A DNA stretch of 64,000 nt, from assembly GCF_901411515.1 (NCBI RefSeq), contig NZ_CABDUX010000001.1, forward strand, positions 1,178,001-1,242,000. The letters are read 5' to 3'. The number at the start of each line of letters is the position of its first letter. Position 1 is the stretch's first letter. This document shows, in pieces, positions 33,303-43,033 of the stretch. The position numbers and the translations under genes are program-made. Under the pieces are notes generated by a model. That model was not told the DNA's origin. It saw only the letters and a program-made list of their open reading frames with translations, and did no database searches. The stretch comes from Raoultibacter phocaeensis. GTDB lineage: Bacteria; Actinomycetota; Coriobacteriia; Coriobacteriales; Eggerthellaceae.

Positions 33303-34853
33303 ATGGAATCTACTCCAGTGCCAGAAGATGCAGTGCCCGTTGCGGCACCGCATCCGGTCGATCCGCCGTCCGCGGGGCCGTTTTTCGGCGGGCCTGCGGA
33401 CGGGTCGGACGCACGCCCCGATGAAGCAGCATGCCAGGCGAGACGGCTCATGGCCATTCCCGGCGTGTTCTACGGCGGCGGATGTTCATACATGGCCTGC
33501 CGCGGCCTCATGATGAGCGGCATCGAAGACGTGCTGCTCATCACGCACGGCCCGGTGGGCTGCGCGTACTTCTCGGGCATCAACGGCTACCGAGGTCCGG
33601 CCGACGCGCCGCGCCCCCCGTTCATCGCTCGAACGTTCTCGACCCATATGAGCGAATCCGACGTGATCTTCGGGGGAGAGGGCAAGCTCGCTCGTGCCAT
33701 CGACGAAGCGGTCGAACGCTACGCGCCCGCTGCCATCGCCGTTTGCGCGACGTGCCCTGTCGGCCTTATCGGCGACGATATCGGGCAGGTTGCGCGCGAA
33801 GCGGAAGAGCGGCACGGCATCGAGGTGCTGCCGCTTTCGTGCGAGGGCTTCAAGGCCGAACCCGGGTGGCTGCACGGTGGCAAGCAGATTCTCGACAACT
33901 GGGTCGGGCGGGAAAGCCGCGGCACGGGAGCCTTCCCTATCCATTTCATGAGCGAAGCGTGCGGCGATGACCGAGCCCGCGAAATGAAGGAGCTTTTCGA
34001 GCGCATCGGCTACGATGTGGTGTGCTCGCTCATGGGCATCACGACGTACCGCGACATCGTGCGCAGCCATGAGGCGCAGTTGATCGTACTCGATTCAGGC
34101 AAGGCGATCGACGAAGTGCCGCTGCTGTATCAGCGCCGATACGGCTCGGGCTTCATGCGCGTGAACCTTACGGGAATGGGCGCTATCGCAGCATCGCTCA
34201 GGGAGATGGCGGCGTTCTTCGGCGACAAGGTGCTTATGCGTCAGACCGAGCAGGTGATCGAAGAAGAGTTCGCGCGCATCGAAGCGGAGCGCACGCGATG
34301 GCTCGGCGAATTCGGGGGTGTGCGTGCAGCGGTATTCGAAGACATATTCCGCAGCAACGATTTTGCGGTGCTCTCAAGCGAGCTTGGGATGGACGTCATC
34401 ATGGTCGCTCAGGATTACGAGACCGAGGTGTACACCGAAGAAGGGTACACCGTGCATGTACCCTGCGCGCTTGTCGGCGGGCTTGATGCCAGGCGCAAAG
34501 AAGCGTTCGGCATCGATGCGGCTTTTGTCGTGTCGAGGTTGCCAGGGTGTCCCGAGCTCGATTGCCCGGGCCGTGAATTCGCATGGCTTCGCGTGCAGAT
34601 GAGCCGCTCGCAGGTGAGCGATCTGCTCGCTGAGCTTGCTCCCGATCTGTGCTTTGCGGGTATCGAAGAGCGTTTCGGATACGATGGGGCGCGTATTCGT
34701 TCCGAAAAGTTCCTTTCCGACGAACGCGGGACCGACTACATGGGGTTCGACGGACTTGCCCGCTACGCCAACGATGTGGCGCAGGCGCGCGACCTGTCGC
34801 ATTGGCTGCTCGAGCGTCCGGCATGGTGGAAGGAGCAGGTCTGTGATGCGTGA
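33303..34853 (+). CDS. NifD-like nitrogenase-superfamily component 1, alpha-type
   Basis: 516 residues. Family blocks are 'YGGGCSYMACRG', 'ITHGPVGCAYFSG', 'VIFGGEGKLARAIDEA', 'CPVGLIGDDIGQV' and 'LSCEGFKAEPG'. Cysteines at about 61, 87 and 151 match NifD Cys62, Cys88 and Cys154, the P-cluster ligands. The segment aligned with NifD 'CYRSMNY' (Cys275) reads 'DSGKAIDEVP'. The one aligned with His442 reads 'TDYMGFDGLARYAND'. So the FeMo-cofactor ligands are absent. It is probably a reductase of unknown substrate that works with the next two genes. GTG 33300 is an alternative start. Confidence 0.85.
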   Translation: MESTPVPEDAVPVAAPHPVDPPSAGPFFGGPADGSDARPDEAACQARRLMAIPGVFYGGGCSYMACRGLMMSGIEDVLLITHGPVGCAYFSGINGYRGPADAPRPPFIARTFSTHMSESDVIFGGEGKLARAIDEAVERYAPAAIAVCATCPVGLIGDDIGQVAREAEERHGIEVLPLSCEGFKAEPGWLHGGKQILDNWVGRESRGTGAFPIHFMSEACGDDRAREMKELFERIGYDVVCSLMGITTYRDIVRSHEAQLIVLDSGKAIDEVPLLYQRRYGSGFMRVNLTGMGAIAASLREMAAFFGDKVLMRQTEQVIEEEFARIEAERTRWLGEFGGVRAAVFEDIFRSNDFAVLSSELGMDVIMVAQDYETEVYTEEGYTVHVPCALVGGLDARRKEAFGIDAAFVVSRLPGCPELDCPGREFAWLRVQMSRSQVSDLLAELAPDLCFAGIEERFGYDGARIRSEKFLSDERGTDYMGFDGLARYANDVAQARDLSHWLLERPAWWKEQVCDA

Positions 34854-36426
34854 TGATTCGACACCATCCGGTGTGCTTGTTACAGGTGAGTCGGGTCAGT
34901 GCGCCTGCGTATCGGGCGGCGAGGCGACGTTTCGCGAAGTCCGCTCGCTGTGCGTCGATCCGCTCAATCCGTGCGCGCCCATCGGCGCGATGTACGCTGC
35001 GTTCGGTGTGCACGGCGGGTTGCCACTCTCGCACGGCGCTTCGGGTTGCTGCCGCTTTCAGCGGATGGAGCTTGCGAAGCATTTCCAGAAAACCGTGCAT
35101 GTGCCCTCGACGCTCTTGCGCGACCGGGCCGCCATGTTCGGTGGGGAAGCCGAGGTGCAAGAAGCTGTCGAAAACGTATTTCGCCTGTACGATCCCGAGG
35201 TGCTCGTGATCAGCACCACGTGTCTTTCCGAGACGATCGGCGATGACATGGGCGGTATCGTCGAGCGCCTTAAGGTGCCGCCGAACAAAGCGGTGGTATG
35301 GGCGTCGACGCCGGGATATGCCGGTTCGCAGCTTGCTGGCTTCGATGCGACCGTTGCGGCGCTCATTCGCCGCTTTGACGGAAGTGCCGAGCGAACACCA
35401 ACTTCAACGAACCGAGCTGCTGTAGTGCAATCGGAACCTGTCAAGGAGGCGGGTTCTGCCCCGGCCGACATGTTTGTGCGCGAGTGCGATTCGCCCGAAG
35501 CAGGCCCGGCTGGTCGAGCGAGCGATACTACATCGGGCGGCTTGTTGTGCGAAAGCCGTCTCTGCCTGCTTCCCGGGTGGATGAATCCCTGCGATGTCGG
35601 CATTGCAGTCTCCTTGGCCGAGGCGCTATTCGACGAAGTGACGGTGCTCCCCGATGTGCGGGACGTGTTCGACCGCAAAACGCCCGATGATCCTACGCGC
35701 TACGCGCCCGGAGGTACGCCTCGCGAGGCGATCGAGGGCATCGGTTCGTGCGCATGCGCTGTGGCTCTCGGGCGTGAGGCGACGGAGGAAAGCGTGCGTG
35801 CGGTGTGCGAAGCAGCTCCGTCTGCCGATGTGGTGCAGCTGCCTCAACCCATAGGCATCGCGGCGACCGACCGCCTGATCGCCGCGCTTGCTGCGAGAGC
35901 GGATCGTCCCGTGCCCGCATGGATAGCCGAGGAGCGCACCCGTCTCATCGATTGCCTCATGCAGGTCGCCGACCAGATCTACGGCAAGCGGGTGCTCGTA
36001 TGCTGCGATGCCGATCTCGCCTGCGCGGTCGCTTCGTTTGCGGTCGACGTCGGCATGGTACCGAGCTGCATCGCGGTGGGCGATGCGCTGCCCGATTTCG
36101 AAGAGCACGTGCGTACCGAGGTGGCGCTTCCGGGAGCGTGCGTTGTGCTAGCGGGCGCCGATCGGCTTGCCGTCGAAGAGCACGTAGCCGCGCACCCGAT
36201 CGATATCGTGCTCGGCGATACGCGCAACAAGCGGCTCGCTGCACGCGCGGGCGTGCCGCTCGTGCGCATTGGATTCCCCGTGGTCGACCGCCCGCTTTCG
36301 TATACCGAGCCGATTGCGGGATACCCAGGCGCGCTTTCGCTGCTTCGGCGCATCGTCGAGGCATTCTGCGAACAGGAGGAGCGAGGCAAAGCGCCCGAGG
36401 ACCTCTCGATCTCGCGGTATTTCTGA
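34846..36426 (+). CDS. NifK-like nitrogenase-superfamily component 1, beta-type
   Basis: 526 residues from ATG 34846, overlapping the NifD-like stop by eight bases. '[19 protein letters not shown]', '[12 protein letters not shown]', '[12 protein letters not shown]' and '[13 protein letters not shown]' are NifK-type blocks. Cysteines at about 43, 68 and 126 have spacings of 25 and 58, identical to NifK Cys70, Cys95 and Cys153. A Ser/Pro-rich linker (about residues 180-230) divides the two halves. It should form an alpha2beta2 complex with the upstream protein and hold a P-cluster-like centre between them. Confidence 0.85.
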   Translation: MRDDSTPSGVLVTGESGQCACVSGGEATFREVRSLCVDPLNPCAPIGAMYAAFGVHGGLPLSHGASGCCRFQRMELAKHFQKTVHVPSTLLRDRAAMFGGEAEVQEAVENVFRLYDPEVLVISTTCLSETIGDDMGGIVERLKVPPNKAVVWASTPGYAGSQLAGFDATVAALIRRFDGSAERTPTSTNRAAVVQSEPVKEAGSAPADMFVRECDSPEAGPAGRASDTTSGGLLCESRLCLLPGWMNPCDVGIAVSLAEALFDEVTVLPDVRDVFDRKTPDDPTRYAPGGTPREAIEGIGSCACAVALGREATEESVRAVCEAAPSADVVQLPQPIGIAATDRLIAALAARADRPVPAWIAEERTRLIDCLMQVADQIYGKRVLVCCDADLACAVASFAVDVGMVPSCIAVGDALPDFEEHVRTEVALPGACVVLAGADRLAVEEHVAAHPIDIVLGDTRNKRLAARAGVPLVRIGFPVVDRPLSYTEPIAGYPGALSLLRRIVEAFCEQEERGKAPEDLSISRYF

Positions 36427-36587
36427 GCTGCGCACCTGCGGCCAGCTGCACCATGCTGCCGTATACGCGAAACGATGCGCGCGGGGCCGTACGGCTGCGA
36501 TTGTCGCCGAGCACAAAGGTCAAGCGATGCGTGCAGTTGTTGTTGCGACCGTGTGCCGCGCACGTACGAAACGAAGGAGGATGTAGG

Positions 36588-37448
36588 ATGAGCATGGGGG
36601 TTAACCCGAGGCAGATCGCTTTTTACGGAAAGGGCGGCATCGGCAAATCGACCACGAGCCAAAACATCGCAGCGGCCCTCGGCGAGGCGGGCCGCGCGCT
36701 CCTTGTGGTCGGCTGCGACCCCAAAGCCGATTGCACCTCGCTTCTTACGGGCGAGCTCTTTCAGGAAACCGTGCTCGAGAAGGTTCGCTCCCAATCGCGC
36801 AACGCCGCGCCCAACGCGCCTGTTGAGGGCATCGTGCATACGGGATTCGCCGACATCGCGTGCGTGGAATCGGGTGGCCCCGAGCCGGGCGTGGGCTGTG
36901 CGGGGCGCGGAATCATCTGCGCCATCGAACTGATCGAGCGGCAGGGCATCATCCACGACGGTCTCGATTACGTGTTCTACGACGTGCTTGGCGATGTGGT
37001 GTGTGGCGGTTTCGCCATGCCTATCCGCGAGGGCAAGGCGCAGGAGATATACCTCGTCACGAGTGGTGAGATGATGTCGCTCTATGCTGCGAACAATATT
37101 GCGACGGGCATTCTCAAGTTTGCCGCTTCGGGAAAGACGCGCCTCGGCGGCATCATCTGCAACTGCCGCAACGTCGCCGGCGAGGTCGAGCTGGTGCGCA
37201 CCTTCGCAGACGAGCTCGGCAGCTCGGTTGTCGGCGTAATCCCGCGCGACAACGTGGTGCAGGCAAGCGAGCTCAACAAACAGACGGTCATCCAGTATGC
37301 GCCCGAAAGCGCGCAGGCCGAAGCGTACCGCGCCCTCGCCCATGCGATCGAGGCGAACGAGCGCTTCGCCGTTCCGACGCCGCTTTCCCGCGAGCGGTTG
37401 CGCGAGATGGCTCTTTCCATCGCTGAAGAGAGCGTGCGGCTTTCGTGA
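36588..37448 (+). CDS. NifH-like reductase Fe-protein
   Basis: 286 residues behind AAGGAGG. P-loop 'GKGGIGKST' is at about 15-22. 'GCDPKADCT' is the usual NifH switch region. Cluster cysteines are at about 104 ('GVGCAGRG') and 139 ('GDVVCGGF'), 35 apart as in NifH Cys97 and Cys132. It is predicted to be a homodimer with one bridging [4Fe-4S] cluster that passes electrons with ATP hydrolysis to the DK-like complex. Its distance from the K-like gene is about 160 bases, so it may have extra regulation. Confidence 0.9.
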   Translation: MSMGVNPRQIAFYGKGGIGKSTTSQNIAAALGEAGRALLVVGCDPKADCTSLLTGELFQETVLEKVRSQSRNAAPNAPVEGIVHTGFADIACVESGGPEPGVGCAGRGIICAIELIERQGIIHDGLDYVFYDVLGDVVCGGFAMPIREGKAQEIYLVTSGEMMSLYAANNIATGILKFAASGKTRLGGIICNCRNVAGEVELVRTFADELGSSVVGVIPRDNVVQASELNKQTVIQYAPESAQAEAYRALAHAIEANERFAVPTPLSRERLREMALSIAEESVRLS

Positions 37449-37623
37449 GGCAAGCCCTTTCGCGAGACCTCCGTACAGCGCCTTAGGGCGTACCCTCGTG
37501 GGCGGGCGCAGGTGAAAACCCCCTCATACGGATGCCTGCATGAAATAGGATTATCGATCCGATGCATCGGCGACGGTACCGCGCTATGGTTTTCCCGTAC
37601 AAACAAGCACGAGGAGGGAAACC

Positions 37624-38316
37624 ATGGCTCAGGTTATCAAACCGCTCTATACGCCGCGCTACGTTCCAACGGGCACCGAGGTGGCCGTTATCGAGACGAA
37701 CAAAGGGACAATCCGCGCAAAGCTCAACGGCACCGGCGCGCCTTTGACGGTGGGCAACTTCGTCGAACTGGCGCTCAAGGGATTCTACGACGGACTGAAC
37801 TTCCACGGTCGTCAGGAGGGCGATGTCGTGGTGGGCGGATGCCCGGTCACGCGTCCGCTCATGCCCCAGCAGGTGCGCATGGGGGTGCGCGAGCAGCTGC
37901 GCGGCATTCATCCGGGCGTCGGCGATCCGGGATACGTGATCAAAGACGAGTGGGAGAACAATCCCGATAACCATCATCTCGAGGGGTCGCTATCGCTCAC
38001 GCACAAGGCCAAGCCCGATAGCGGCAGCTGCCAGTTCTTCTTCTCGCTCGCCGATCATCCCGAGTACGACGACAAGTTCACCGTGTTCGGAACGGTAACA
38101 GAAGGGTTCGATGTCGTCCATGCGCTGCGCATTGGCGACGAGATCAAACGCATAACCATCGAGGGAGCCCACGAGCTTCCCGATGACAGCGAGCTTCCCG
38201 AAACCATCACCGTCGCAAGCGAAGATGCCGAGGAAGGCGAGCGCGAAGTGCCGAATCCCGACTACCTGGCCATGCAGGCGCTCGGGAGGATGCTCGGAAA
38301 GAAAGCGGCCATCTAG
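37624..38316 (+). CDS. Cyclophilin-type peptidyl-prolyl isomerase
   Basis: 230 residues behind GAGGAGGG. Cyclophilin blocks: 'VAVIETNKGTIRAKL', 'GNFVELALKGFYDGLNFH', 'GSCQFFFSL' and 'FTVFGTVTEGFDVV'. There is no signal peptide, so it is cytoplasmic. The C terminus has about 40 extra, partly acidic residues. It is probably an independent housekeeping gene; it is on the same strand as the nitrogenase-like genes but 175 bases away. Confidence 0.9.
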   Translation: MAQVIKPLYTPRYVPTGTEVAVIETNKGTIRAKLNGTGAPLTVGNFVELALKGFYDGLNFHGRQEGDVVVGGCPVTRPLMPQQVRMGVREQLRGIHPGVGDPGYVIKDEWENNPDNHHLEGSLSLTHKAKPDSGSCQFFFSLADHPEYDDKFTVFGTVTEGFDVVHALRIGDEIKRITIEGAHELPDDSELPETITVASEDAEEGEREVPNPDYLAMQALGRMLGKKAAI

Positions 38317-38325
38317 GTTTGTCGG

Positions 38326-39867
38326 TTACGCTTCGGGCTGCTGCGGCTCCCATGCCTCCACGTAGTCGATGAGTTCCTGCTGCTTGTGTATGTCGGTTTT
38401 CTGGTAGATCTTTTCGATATGGGTGCGGGCTGTGTTTTTCGCGATGTGCAGGTCGCGCGCGACGATGTTGAGCGTGCGGCCCCGCGCGAGAAACGCGAGC
38501 ACCTCTTCCTCGCGTGGGGTAAGCCCGCATTCTTCGGCGATGCCGCAGCATTTCTCTTCGAGCGTTGCCGCCGGTTCCTGTTCCGTTTCGGTGGCAGGCT
38601 CGGGCGCTTCGACCTTCTTGCTCGATTTCTTCATAGAGAGGATCGACGAAATGGCGCTTTCAGGTAGCACCATGAACGCGATGATGACCAGGCAGAGGAT
38701 CGCGATGAGCGCGACCGAGCCGATGCGTATATCGCCCGTTGCCACCATCGGACTCAGTACGGCGCTCAGCACGTATCCGGCGGCCATGCCGATGAACGTG
38801 TACGCCACACCGATTCCGAACACATACGGTACGGCTTGGCGACCGCCGCGGCGGGCGATCTCGCTGAACAGCACCCACGAGAGAATGTCGAACAATTCGT
38901 AGCCGATGCTGATGGCGAGTACCGAGAAGTAATTGCGGTGCTCGAAAATCAAGGCGATCGCGATCAGCCCGCCGATCATGATGGGAAGCGAAAGCCGGTA
39001 CACGAACGAGACGTTCATCCGATCTTTCAGCAGAAACGAGATGCCGAGGAATATCGCGCCTACGATGACGAGGCTGAACGCGCCGCTGCCGCCGACCATA
39101 GCGAACGGATCGTCGCCGCTTACGGGAAACGCGTCGAACGCGCGGACCAGAAACGAGAACACCATGATCGAAATCATGAGCTTCGCCGAGTCTTTGTTCA
39201 GGCGCACGCGCTCGCGGGGCCTGCCGTTCGCATCGGTGGGCAGCACGGTTTCTTCCAGATCCTCTTCGACGACGCCTTCGGGAAGACCGGTTTTCCATTC
39301 GATCTTGCAGCGCTTGCATTCGAGGACAAGAAGCGCAAGCGAGAGAATCGGCAGCACGACGAACGTAAGTTGGTTATCGGTCGAGGACATGGCGAGCACG
39401 ATGCCCGTAACGATGGCTGCGGCGGGTGCGCAGGTGAGCGAGAAGAACAGGTTCTGAGCCGCGAACCGCTCACCCCACGTAACCTGAAGCAAGCCCGCGC
39501 CCGCTCCGCCGATGATCACGCCGAGCATCAGCAGGGTGGGGGAATCGAGCCATGCGGCGGCCGGTATGCACACCGCTGATCCGAGGATGAGTCCCGTCAT
39601 AACATCGGTCAGCTTCTCGTGCATCCGCGGAAGGCTGCCGACGAAACGCGTGAGCACGAGTGCGGTGAGCGCCGCCGATGCGGCTCCGGCAAGGAGAAAC
39701 ACCCAATCGGTGCGCGAACCCACGCTTGCGATCGATGCGGAAAGGCATGAGACGATCCATGCCCTGCACAGACCGAAGCCTACGATGACCAGCACGTAGT
39801 CGACGATGTTTCCCTTTACGTCCCACAGTCCTTTATCGGCGGTGGGCTTCCCTCGCAGCTCGTCCAT
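38326..39867 (-). CDS. Membrane-anchored LuxR-family regulator
   Basis: 513 residues from ATG 39867 with GGGGAG upstream. About 12 membrane segments in two blocks are separated by a charged loop (residues about 205-245). The C terminus is a LuxR helix-turn-helix ('LTPREEEVLAFLARGRTLN', 'LHIAKNTARTHIEKIYQKT'). It is divergent from the reductase and cytochrome pair and is the likely regulator of it. Ligand unknown. Confidence 0.88.
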   Translation of the reverse strand: MDELRGKPTADKGLWDVKGNIVDYVLVIVGFGLCRAWIVSCLSASIASVGSRTDWVFLLAGAASAALTALVLTRFVGSLPRMHEKLTDVMTGLILGSAVCIPAAAWLDSPTLLMLGVIIGGAGAGLLQVTWGERFAAQNLFFSLTCAPAAAIVTGIVLAMSSTDNQLTFVVLPILSLALLVLECKRCKIEWKTGLPEGVVEEDLEETVLPTDANGRPRERVRLNKDSAKLMISIMVFSFLVRAFDAFPVSGDDPFAMVGGSGAFSLVIVGAIFLGISFLLKDRMNVSFVYRLSLPIMIGGLIAIALIFEHRNYFSVLAISIGYELFDILSWVLFSEIARRGGRQAVPYVFGIGVAYTFIGMAAGYVLSAVLSPMVATGDIRIGSVALIAILCLVIIAFMVLPESAISSILSMKKSSKKVEAPEPATETEQEPAATLEEKCCGIAEECGLTPREEEVLAFLARGRTLNIVARDLHIAKNTARTHIEKIYQKTDIHKQQELIDYVEAWEPQQPEA

Positions 39868-40204
39868 GTGCTCCCCTGTTGTACCGTGTATGCGAAAAGC
39901 CGTCCCTGCGGGAATGCGGGTGCGAAAAGGCACCTGATTTCCGCGACTCCCTTCGGCTTCTTCCCAGAATCATAACGGATACCGAGATTTTATCACTCGG
40001 ATCATCGATCCGATAGGCCTATAAAACCGCTGATCAGTGAGCGGAATAAGAAAAAATAAAAAATCACATTCGTCATGCGGTGCGCAATCGGGCACCGCTT
40101 CCTACAATTGCGCCATCGCCGGGCAGATCGTCTGACAAGGAGGAGGACGTCGTCGCGAGGGAGCGACGATCATGAAGAGTCTGCCCGTGGAACAAGGAGG
40201 AACT
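39868..40204. promoter_or_regulatory. Divergent promoter region with two palindromes (337 bp)
   Basis: Between the LuxR gene and the reductase. Palindromes CGGATCATCGATCCG at 39998-40012 and CCGCTGATCAGTGAGCGG at 40027-40044 flank a TATAAAA-like element at about 40019. A second -10-like TACAAT lies near 40104. The two palindromes are about 30 bases apart and are candidate LuxR-protein sites. Confidence 0.5.
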
Positions 40205-41887
40205 ATGAGCGAAGGATTGTCTCGTCGTAATTTCCTGAAGAGCGCTGCTGTCGCCGGTGCCGCACTTGCTGGAACCGCCGCTTTGGCCGGCTGCTCGTCG
40301 GGAGCGTCGGGCGCATCGGGCTCCGCGGCCCCCTCGGGCGATTGGCTGCCGAGTTCGTGGGATTACGAGACCGACGTTGTCGTCATCGGCTACGGCGGAG
40401 CGGGCATGTGGTCGTCCCTCGTGGCTGCCGACGAAGGCGGCTCCGAGGTCATCATCCTCGAAAAAGCTCCCATCGAGGGCGGCGGCAACAGCCGTATCAA
40501 CAACGGTGAGTGGACGGTCATCAAAGACGAGAAGGTATTCCGCGATTACTGCGTCGCATTCGGTCACGGTATGATCGAAGAGGATATGATCGACGCCTAC
40601 ATCGCCGAAGGCGTGCGCCACACCGAGTACGCCGACAAGTACGGCATGACCTACGAGGTTGCCGAGCAGGCACTTGCGGGCACCATTCCCGAGTACTGGT
40701 TCCTCGACGACGGCAAGTACGCTGGTTGCATCGGCGTCGCTGCGGTAGACGGTTTCGGTATGACCACGTTCCATGAGCTCGAGGCGAAGCGCGAAGAGCT
40801 CGGCCTTCCGATCACGCTTTTGTTCGGTTGCACCGATGAGCATCTGATCCAGAACCCCGAGAACAAGGAAATCGTCGGTGTTAAGTTCCTCGAGAACGGC
40901 ACCGAGAAAACCGTCAAAGCTCGCAAGGGCGTGTGCATGTGCACGGGCGGCTTCGAGTTCAACGAGGAGCTTAAGAACACCTACCTGAGCATCTATCCCT
41001 TCAAGTTCGAGGGATGGCGCTTCAATACCGGAGACGGCATCCGCATGGTAGAAGAAGTGGGCGCGAAGCTCTGGCACATGAACATGGTCATCTCCACGAC
41101 CGCCATGTGGACTCGCGATCCCGAGTTCGACTTCGCCATCTTCGCCGGCCCGCAGTCCGATGCGTTCTTCACGGTGAATCGCCTCGGCAAGCGCTTCCAG
41201 AACGAATCGAAGACCGGCGGCACCGCGCACAACGGCTGGCATACGCTCATGTCGTTCAGCGACGCCATCGACGACTACGACCGTATTCCGTCGTGGCAGA
41301 TCTTCGACCAGAAGGGCATCGACGGCGGCCCGATGGGCACGCAGCAGGGCGGCTGGTTCGAGTGCGGTAACTACGCGACCGACCTTCCCGACGAGCTGCG
41401 CGACTGGGACGGCTGGACCGACGATAACCAGTACGAGATCGAGCGCGGCTGGGTGCTCAAGGGCGATACGCTTGAGGATCTTGCCAAGAAGATCAAAGAT
41501 TTCGATCACTGGATGGACTACGAGACGCTTAAAGCGACCTTCGATGAGTACCAGAGCTACTGCGACGCCGGCAAAGACCCGCGTTTCGATCGCGAGCTCA
41601 CGGTCGAGGACAACAAGCTTACCGAAGAGGGACCGTATTACGCCATCTCGATCTATCCTGGTTCTTGCTCGACGCTCGGCGGCCCGAAGAAGAACGCAAA
41701 CGCCCAGGTGCTCGATCCTGCGGGCAACGTGATTCCGCGTTTGTACGCGGCAGGCAGCTTCGGCAACTTCCAGGCCCACAGCTACGGCATCACCGGCGGC
41801 AACAACTCCGAGAACATGGTATGGGGCCGCATCGGCGGACGCCACTGCGCAAGCCTCGAGCCGTGGGATGCAGCCGACAAGAAGTAA
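40205..41887 (+). CDS. Exported FAD-dependent fumarate-reductase-like flavoprotein
   Basis: 560 residues from ATG behind AAGGAGG. The Tat signal 'SRRNFLKSAAVAGAA' precedes 'LAGC', so it is probably exported folded and lipid-anchored. FAD motif: 'TDVVVIGYGGAGMWSSLVA' (residues about 58-76), closing with 'LYAAGSFGNFQAHSYGITGG'. No FMN or heme domain is fused, so electrons probably arrive from the multiheme cytochrome encoded next. The acceptor is unknown. The sequence is distinct from the other two flavoproteins of the window. Confidence 0.87.
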   Translation: MSEGLSRRNFLKSAAVAGAALAGTAALAGCSSGASGASGSAAPSGDWLPSSWDYETDVVVIGYGGAGMWSSLVAADEGGSEVIILEKAPIEGGGNSRINNGEWTVIKDEKVFRDYCVAFGHGMIEEDMIDAYIAEGVRHTEYADKYGMTYEVAEQALAGTIPEYWFLDDGKYAGCIGVAAVDGFGMTTFHELEAKREELGLPITLLFGCTDEHLIQNPENKEIVGVKFLENGTEKTVKARKGVCMCTGGFEFNEELKNTYLSIYPFKFEGWRFNTGDGIRMVEEVGAKLWHMNMVISTTAMWTRDPEFDFAIFAGPQSDAFFTVNRLGKRFQNESKTGGTAHNGWHTLMSFSDAIDDYDRIPSWQIFDQKGIDGGPMGTQQGGWFECGNYATDLPDELRDWDGWTDDNQYEIERGWVLKGDTLEDLAKKIKDFDHWMDYETLKATFDEYQSYCDAGKDPRFDRELTVEDNKLTEEGPYYAISIYPGSCSTLGGPKKNANAQVLDPAGNVIPRLYAAGSFGNFQAHSYGITGGNNSENMVWGRIGGRHCASLEPWDAADKK

Positions 41888-42014
41888 GACGAACGACTGT
41901 GAGTGAACGTGCGGGCATTCGGCCTCGCACCAGGTAAAAGGTTCGGCTGGCCAGAGACTTCCATCTTTGGATGGGTGCTTCGGCCGGCCGAACTTCGAGC
42001 ATGATAGGATAGCA

Positions 42015-42680
42015 ATGACGAACGCAACTACGAAACCAACCAACAAGGCGCTTGCCGCTTTGGCCGTCACGGTCATGATGCTGGTGCTCGCCGTCGTTCT
42101 CGGATCGGTTGTCGGGTGCTCTCCGCAGGAAAGCGCACCTGCCGCTTCCGTGGAGCAGACGCCGAAGGAAGATCCGATGGCCTCGCAGACGGTCGAATGG
42201 ACGATGGACATCGACTGCAAGACCTGCCATACCACCGAGACCGAATCCATGGCCGATGCGGGCATCCCGCAGGCTTCCGAGCATGGCGATCTGCAGTGCA
42301 ACCAGTGCCATACCGAGGAAGCCGTGCTGAAGACAGCGCACGAAGGCGTCACGTACGCCGACAAGCCCGCCTCCAAGCCGACGGTGATCACGGTCGATGC
42401 CGAAACGTGCCAGACCCCCGATTGCCACGGCACCATGGAGGAAATGGCAGTCATCACGGCTGACAACCAGGAGTTCAAGGACGAAAAGGGCAAGGTCCAG
42501 AACCCGCACGACTACCCGAGCAACGAACAGCACGATTTGATGAACCCGACATGCACCGATTGCCACAACATCCACTCTGACAACCTCCAGAAGGATGCGA
42601 TGATGTGGTGCGCACAGTGCCATCACAAGGGCGTCTTCCAGTGCGGCACCTGCCACGAACTGCGCGAACGCGCTGTGTAG
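42015..42680 (+). CDS. Multiheme c-type cytochrome lipoprotein
   Basis: 221 residues. An N-terminal hydrophobic segment ends 'GSVVGC', consistent with a lipoprotein. Five CxxCH heme sites are seen ('CKTCH', 'CNQCH', 'CTDCH', 'CAQCH', 'CGTCH') plus one CxxxxCH ('CQTPDCH') that could hold a sixth heme. It follows the flavoprotein gene by 127 bases. It most likely carries electrons from the quinol side to that reductase. Extra His residues could serve as distal ligands. Confidence 0.88.
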   Translation: MTNATTKPTNKALAALAVTVMMLVLAVVLGSVVGCSPQESAPAASVEQTPKEDPMASQTVEWTMDIDCKTCHTTETESMADAGIPQASEHGDLQCNQCHTEEAVLKTAHEGVTYADKPASKPTVITVDAETCQTPDCHGTMEEMAVITADNQEFKDEKGKVQNPHDYPSNEQHDLMNPTCTDCHNIHSDNLQKDAMMWCAQCHHKGVFQCGTCHELRERAV

Positions 42681-43000
42681 GAGCAATGGCGGCAACGTAA
42701 CGAATGCAGCACTGCTACAGATGTAGCAGTTGAGGTACGTGATGCGGTCGCGGTGTAGGGCACGAGCGGCACGTCCGGATTCGAAAGCTGCTTTTTGAAA
42801 CCGGATCAGGCAAGGTCTCTCGCGAAACGGACCAGTCCGTCGAGAAACGAGGCCGGTGTGCTGTGAGCGAACCAAGCCCGTTGAGAAGCGGACCAAGCCG
42901 CCCGCTCCGCACTTGGTCGATACACCCCTGCTGGAAGCGCGAGGGTGCTAAAACCAAGAAACGCCTCTCGCGAAAGCGATATATGAACCACCCCTCGCGA

Positions 43001-43033
43001 AAGACCCGGCAATCCCTCCCTGCCGGGTCTTTT
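43001..43033 (+). terminator. Rho-independent terminator
   Basis: Arms AAGACCCGGCA and TGCCGGGTCTT around a 9-base loop, followed by TTTTTG. It is well formed for the plus strand. It may end the cytochrome transcript or an unseen small RNA. Confidence 0.8.

Noticed and set aside
30159-37448. True nitrogen-fixation (nif) operon
   Set aside because: FeMo-cofactor ligands Cys275 and His442 have no counterparts, and nifE, nifN, nifB and nifV are absent from the window.
40073-42493. An 806-codon open frame on the minus strand opposite the second flavoprotein and cytochrome
   Set aside because: It is antisense to two clear genes with signal peptides, FAD and heme motifs. Its translation has no family features; long antisense frames are expected at this GC content.
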